Shown in pieces: positions 63,876-64,000 of a DNA stretch of 64,000 bases. This stretch comes from Bacilli bacterium (GTDB taxonomy: Bacteria; Bacillota_I; Bacilli_A; RFN20; CAG-826). The stretch covers positions 1 through 64,000 of the forward strand of contig JAFUHI010000015.1 of NCBI GenBank assembly GCA_017468925.1. The letters are read 5' to 3'. Position 1 is the stretch's first letter. The number at the start of each line of letters is the position of its first letter. Under the pieces are notes generated by a model that was not told where the DNA came from, made no database searches, and was given only the letters and a program-made list of their open reading frames with translations. A program made the position numbers and the translations under genes.

Positions 63876-64000
63876 TTACCGATGCGAAATTTCTTTTAAT
63901 TTTTTACTAATTAAAAGCGATGAAATGAGACACCAACTCAGATTATTGCCACCGCAAAAACCATCGACATCTACAAGTTCACCTGCAACAAAAAGCCCAG
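63876..64000 (-). CDS. C-terminal end of a BaiN/HI0933-like FAD-dependent oxidoreductase (partial)
   Basis: Forty codons and a stop are visible. GLFVAGELVDVDGFCGGNNLSW matches the conserved final FAD-contact motif of HI0933/YhiN/BaiN flavoproteins (usually GLxFAGExLDxDGxxGGYNLQ). The rest lies beyond the right edge. The upstream 82 bp to the next gene hold no clear terminator. Confidence 0.75.
   Translation of the reverse strand, partial: GLFVAGELVDVDGFCGGNNLSWCLISSLLISKKLKEISHR

Overview
This window is chromosomal DNA of a low-to-moderate G+C, Gram-positive-lineage bacterium. It most resembles the Mollicutes-related Bacilli (Erysipelotrichales / RF39 / Acholeplasma-like gut or anaerobic lineages), but this placement is inferred, not proven. 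Evidence for it: the gene order is that of the Bacillus ribosomal superregion; adenylate kinase has the four-cysteine LID and S14 is the zinc type; RpoB carries Asn where rifampicin-sensitive bacteria have His526; several ribosomal proteins have long Lys/Ala/Glu-rich tails as known in Mollicutes; and metabolism is anaerobic (electron-bifurcating-type [FeFe] hydrogenase). UGA is a stop (the tgt TGA overlaps the queA start), so the code is not the Mycoplasma one.

Layout, read from the right edge because nearly everything is on the minus strand. 63.9-58.9 kb: C-terminus of a BaiN/HI0933-like flavoprotein, a membrane protein, a P-loop kinase (plus strand), the queuosine operon tgt-queA-queH, and a small membrane protein. 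58.7-43.4 kb: the S10-spc-alpha supercluster from rpsJ to rplQ in canonical order, including secY, adk, map, infA and rpmJ but lacking rpmD. 43-38.8 kb: hydCBA, a heterotrimeric NADH/ferredoxin-linked hydrogenase. 38.8-32.3 kb: surface proteins, a YwaF-like membrane protein, gph and a membrane protein. 32.2-24.4 kb: cysS, rlmB, a sigH-type sigma factor, then a hydrolase and a tyrosine-phosphatase lipoprotein, then rpmG-secE-nusG. 24.4-17.9 kb: an accessory island that splits nusG from rplK. It holds a membrane protein, a Zn/Cd sensor-exporter pair, two paralogous lipoproteins and a GH43-like protein. 17.6-6.6 kb: rplK-rplA-rplJ-rplL-rsmC-like-rpoB-rpoC. 6.6-0.6 kb: an OhrR/glutathione peroxidase pair, a zinc-ribbon membrane protein, and the str operon rpsL-rpsG-fusA-tuf. 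0.4-0 kb: a cold-shock gene and the 5' edge of an IS30-type element.

The most notable signals are regulatory. At least six genes have a -10 hexamer exactly 6 nt before the ATG with no Shine-Dalgarno sequence, which predicts leaderless mRNAs. The metal-ATPase start region carries three evenly spaced TGAA-N6-TTCA operators, two of them perfect ATATGAA-N6-TTCATAT palindromes. Perfect palindromes also sit at the tgt, hydC and fusA-tuf junctions, an OhrR-like box overlaps the peroxidase promoter, and an attenuator-like terminator sits in the rpsL leader. In the proteins, a beta-rich domain of about 150 residues occurs five times in two surface proteins, one of which fuses it to a tyrosine phosphatase. 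A duplicated lipoprotein-GH43 unit has decayed to a 72-bp GH43 remnant.

No tRNA, rRNA, CRISPR array, prophage or integrase was seen.
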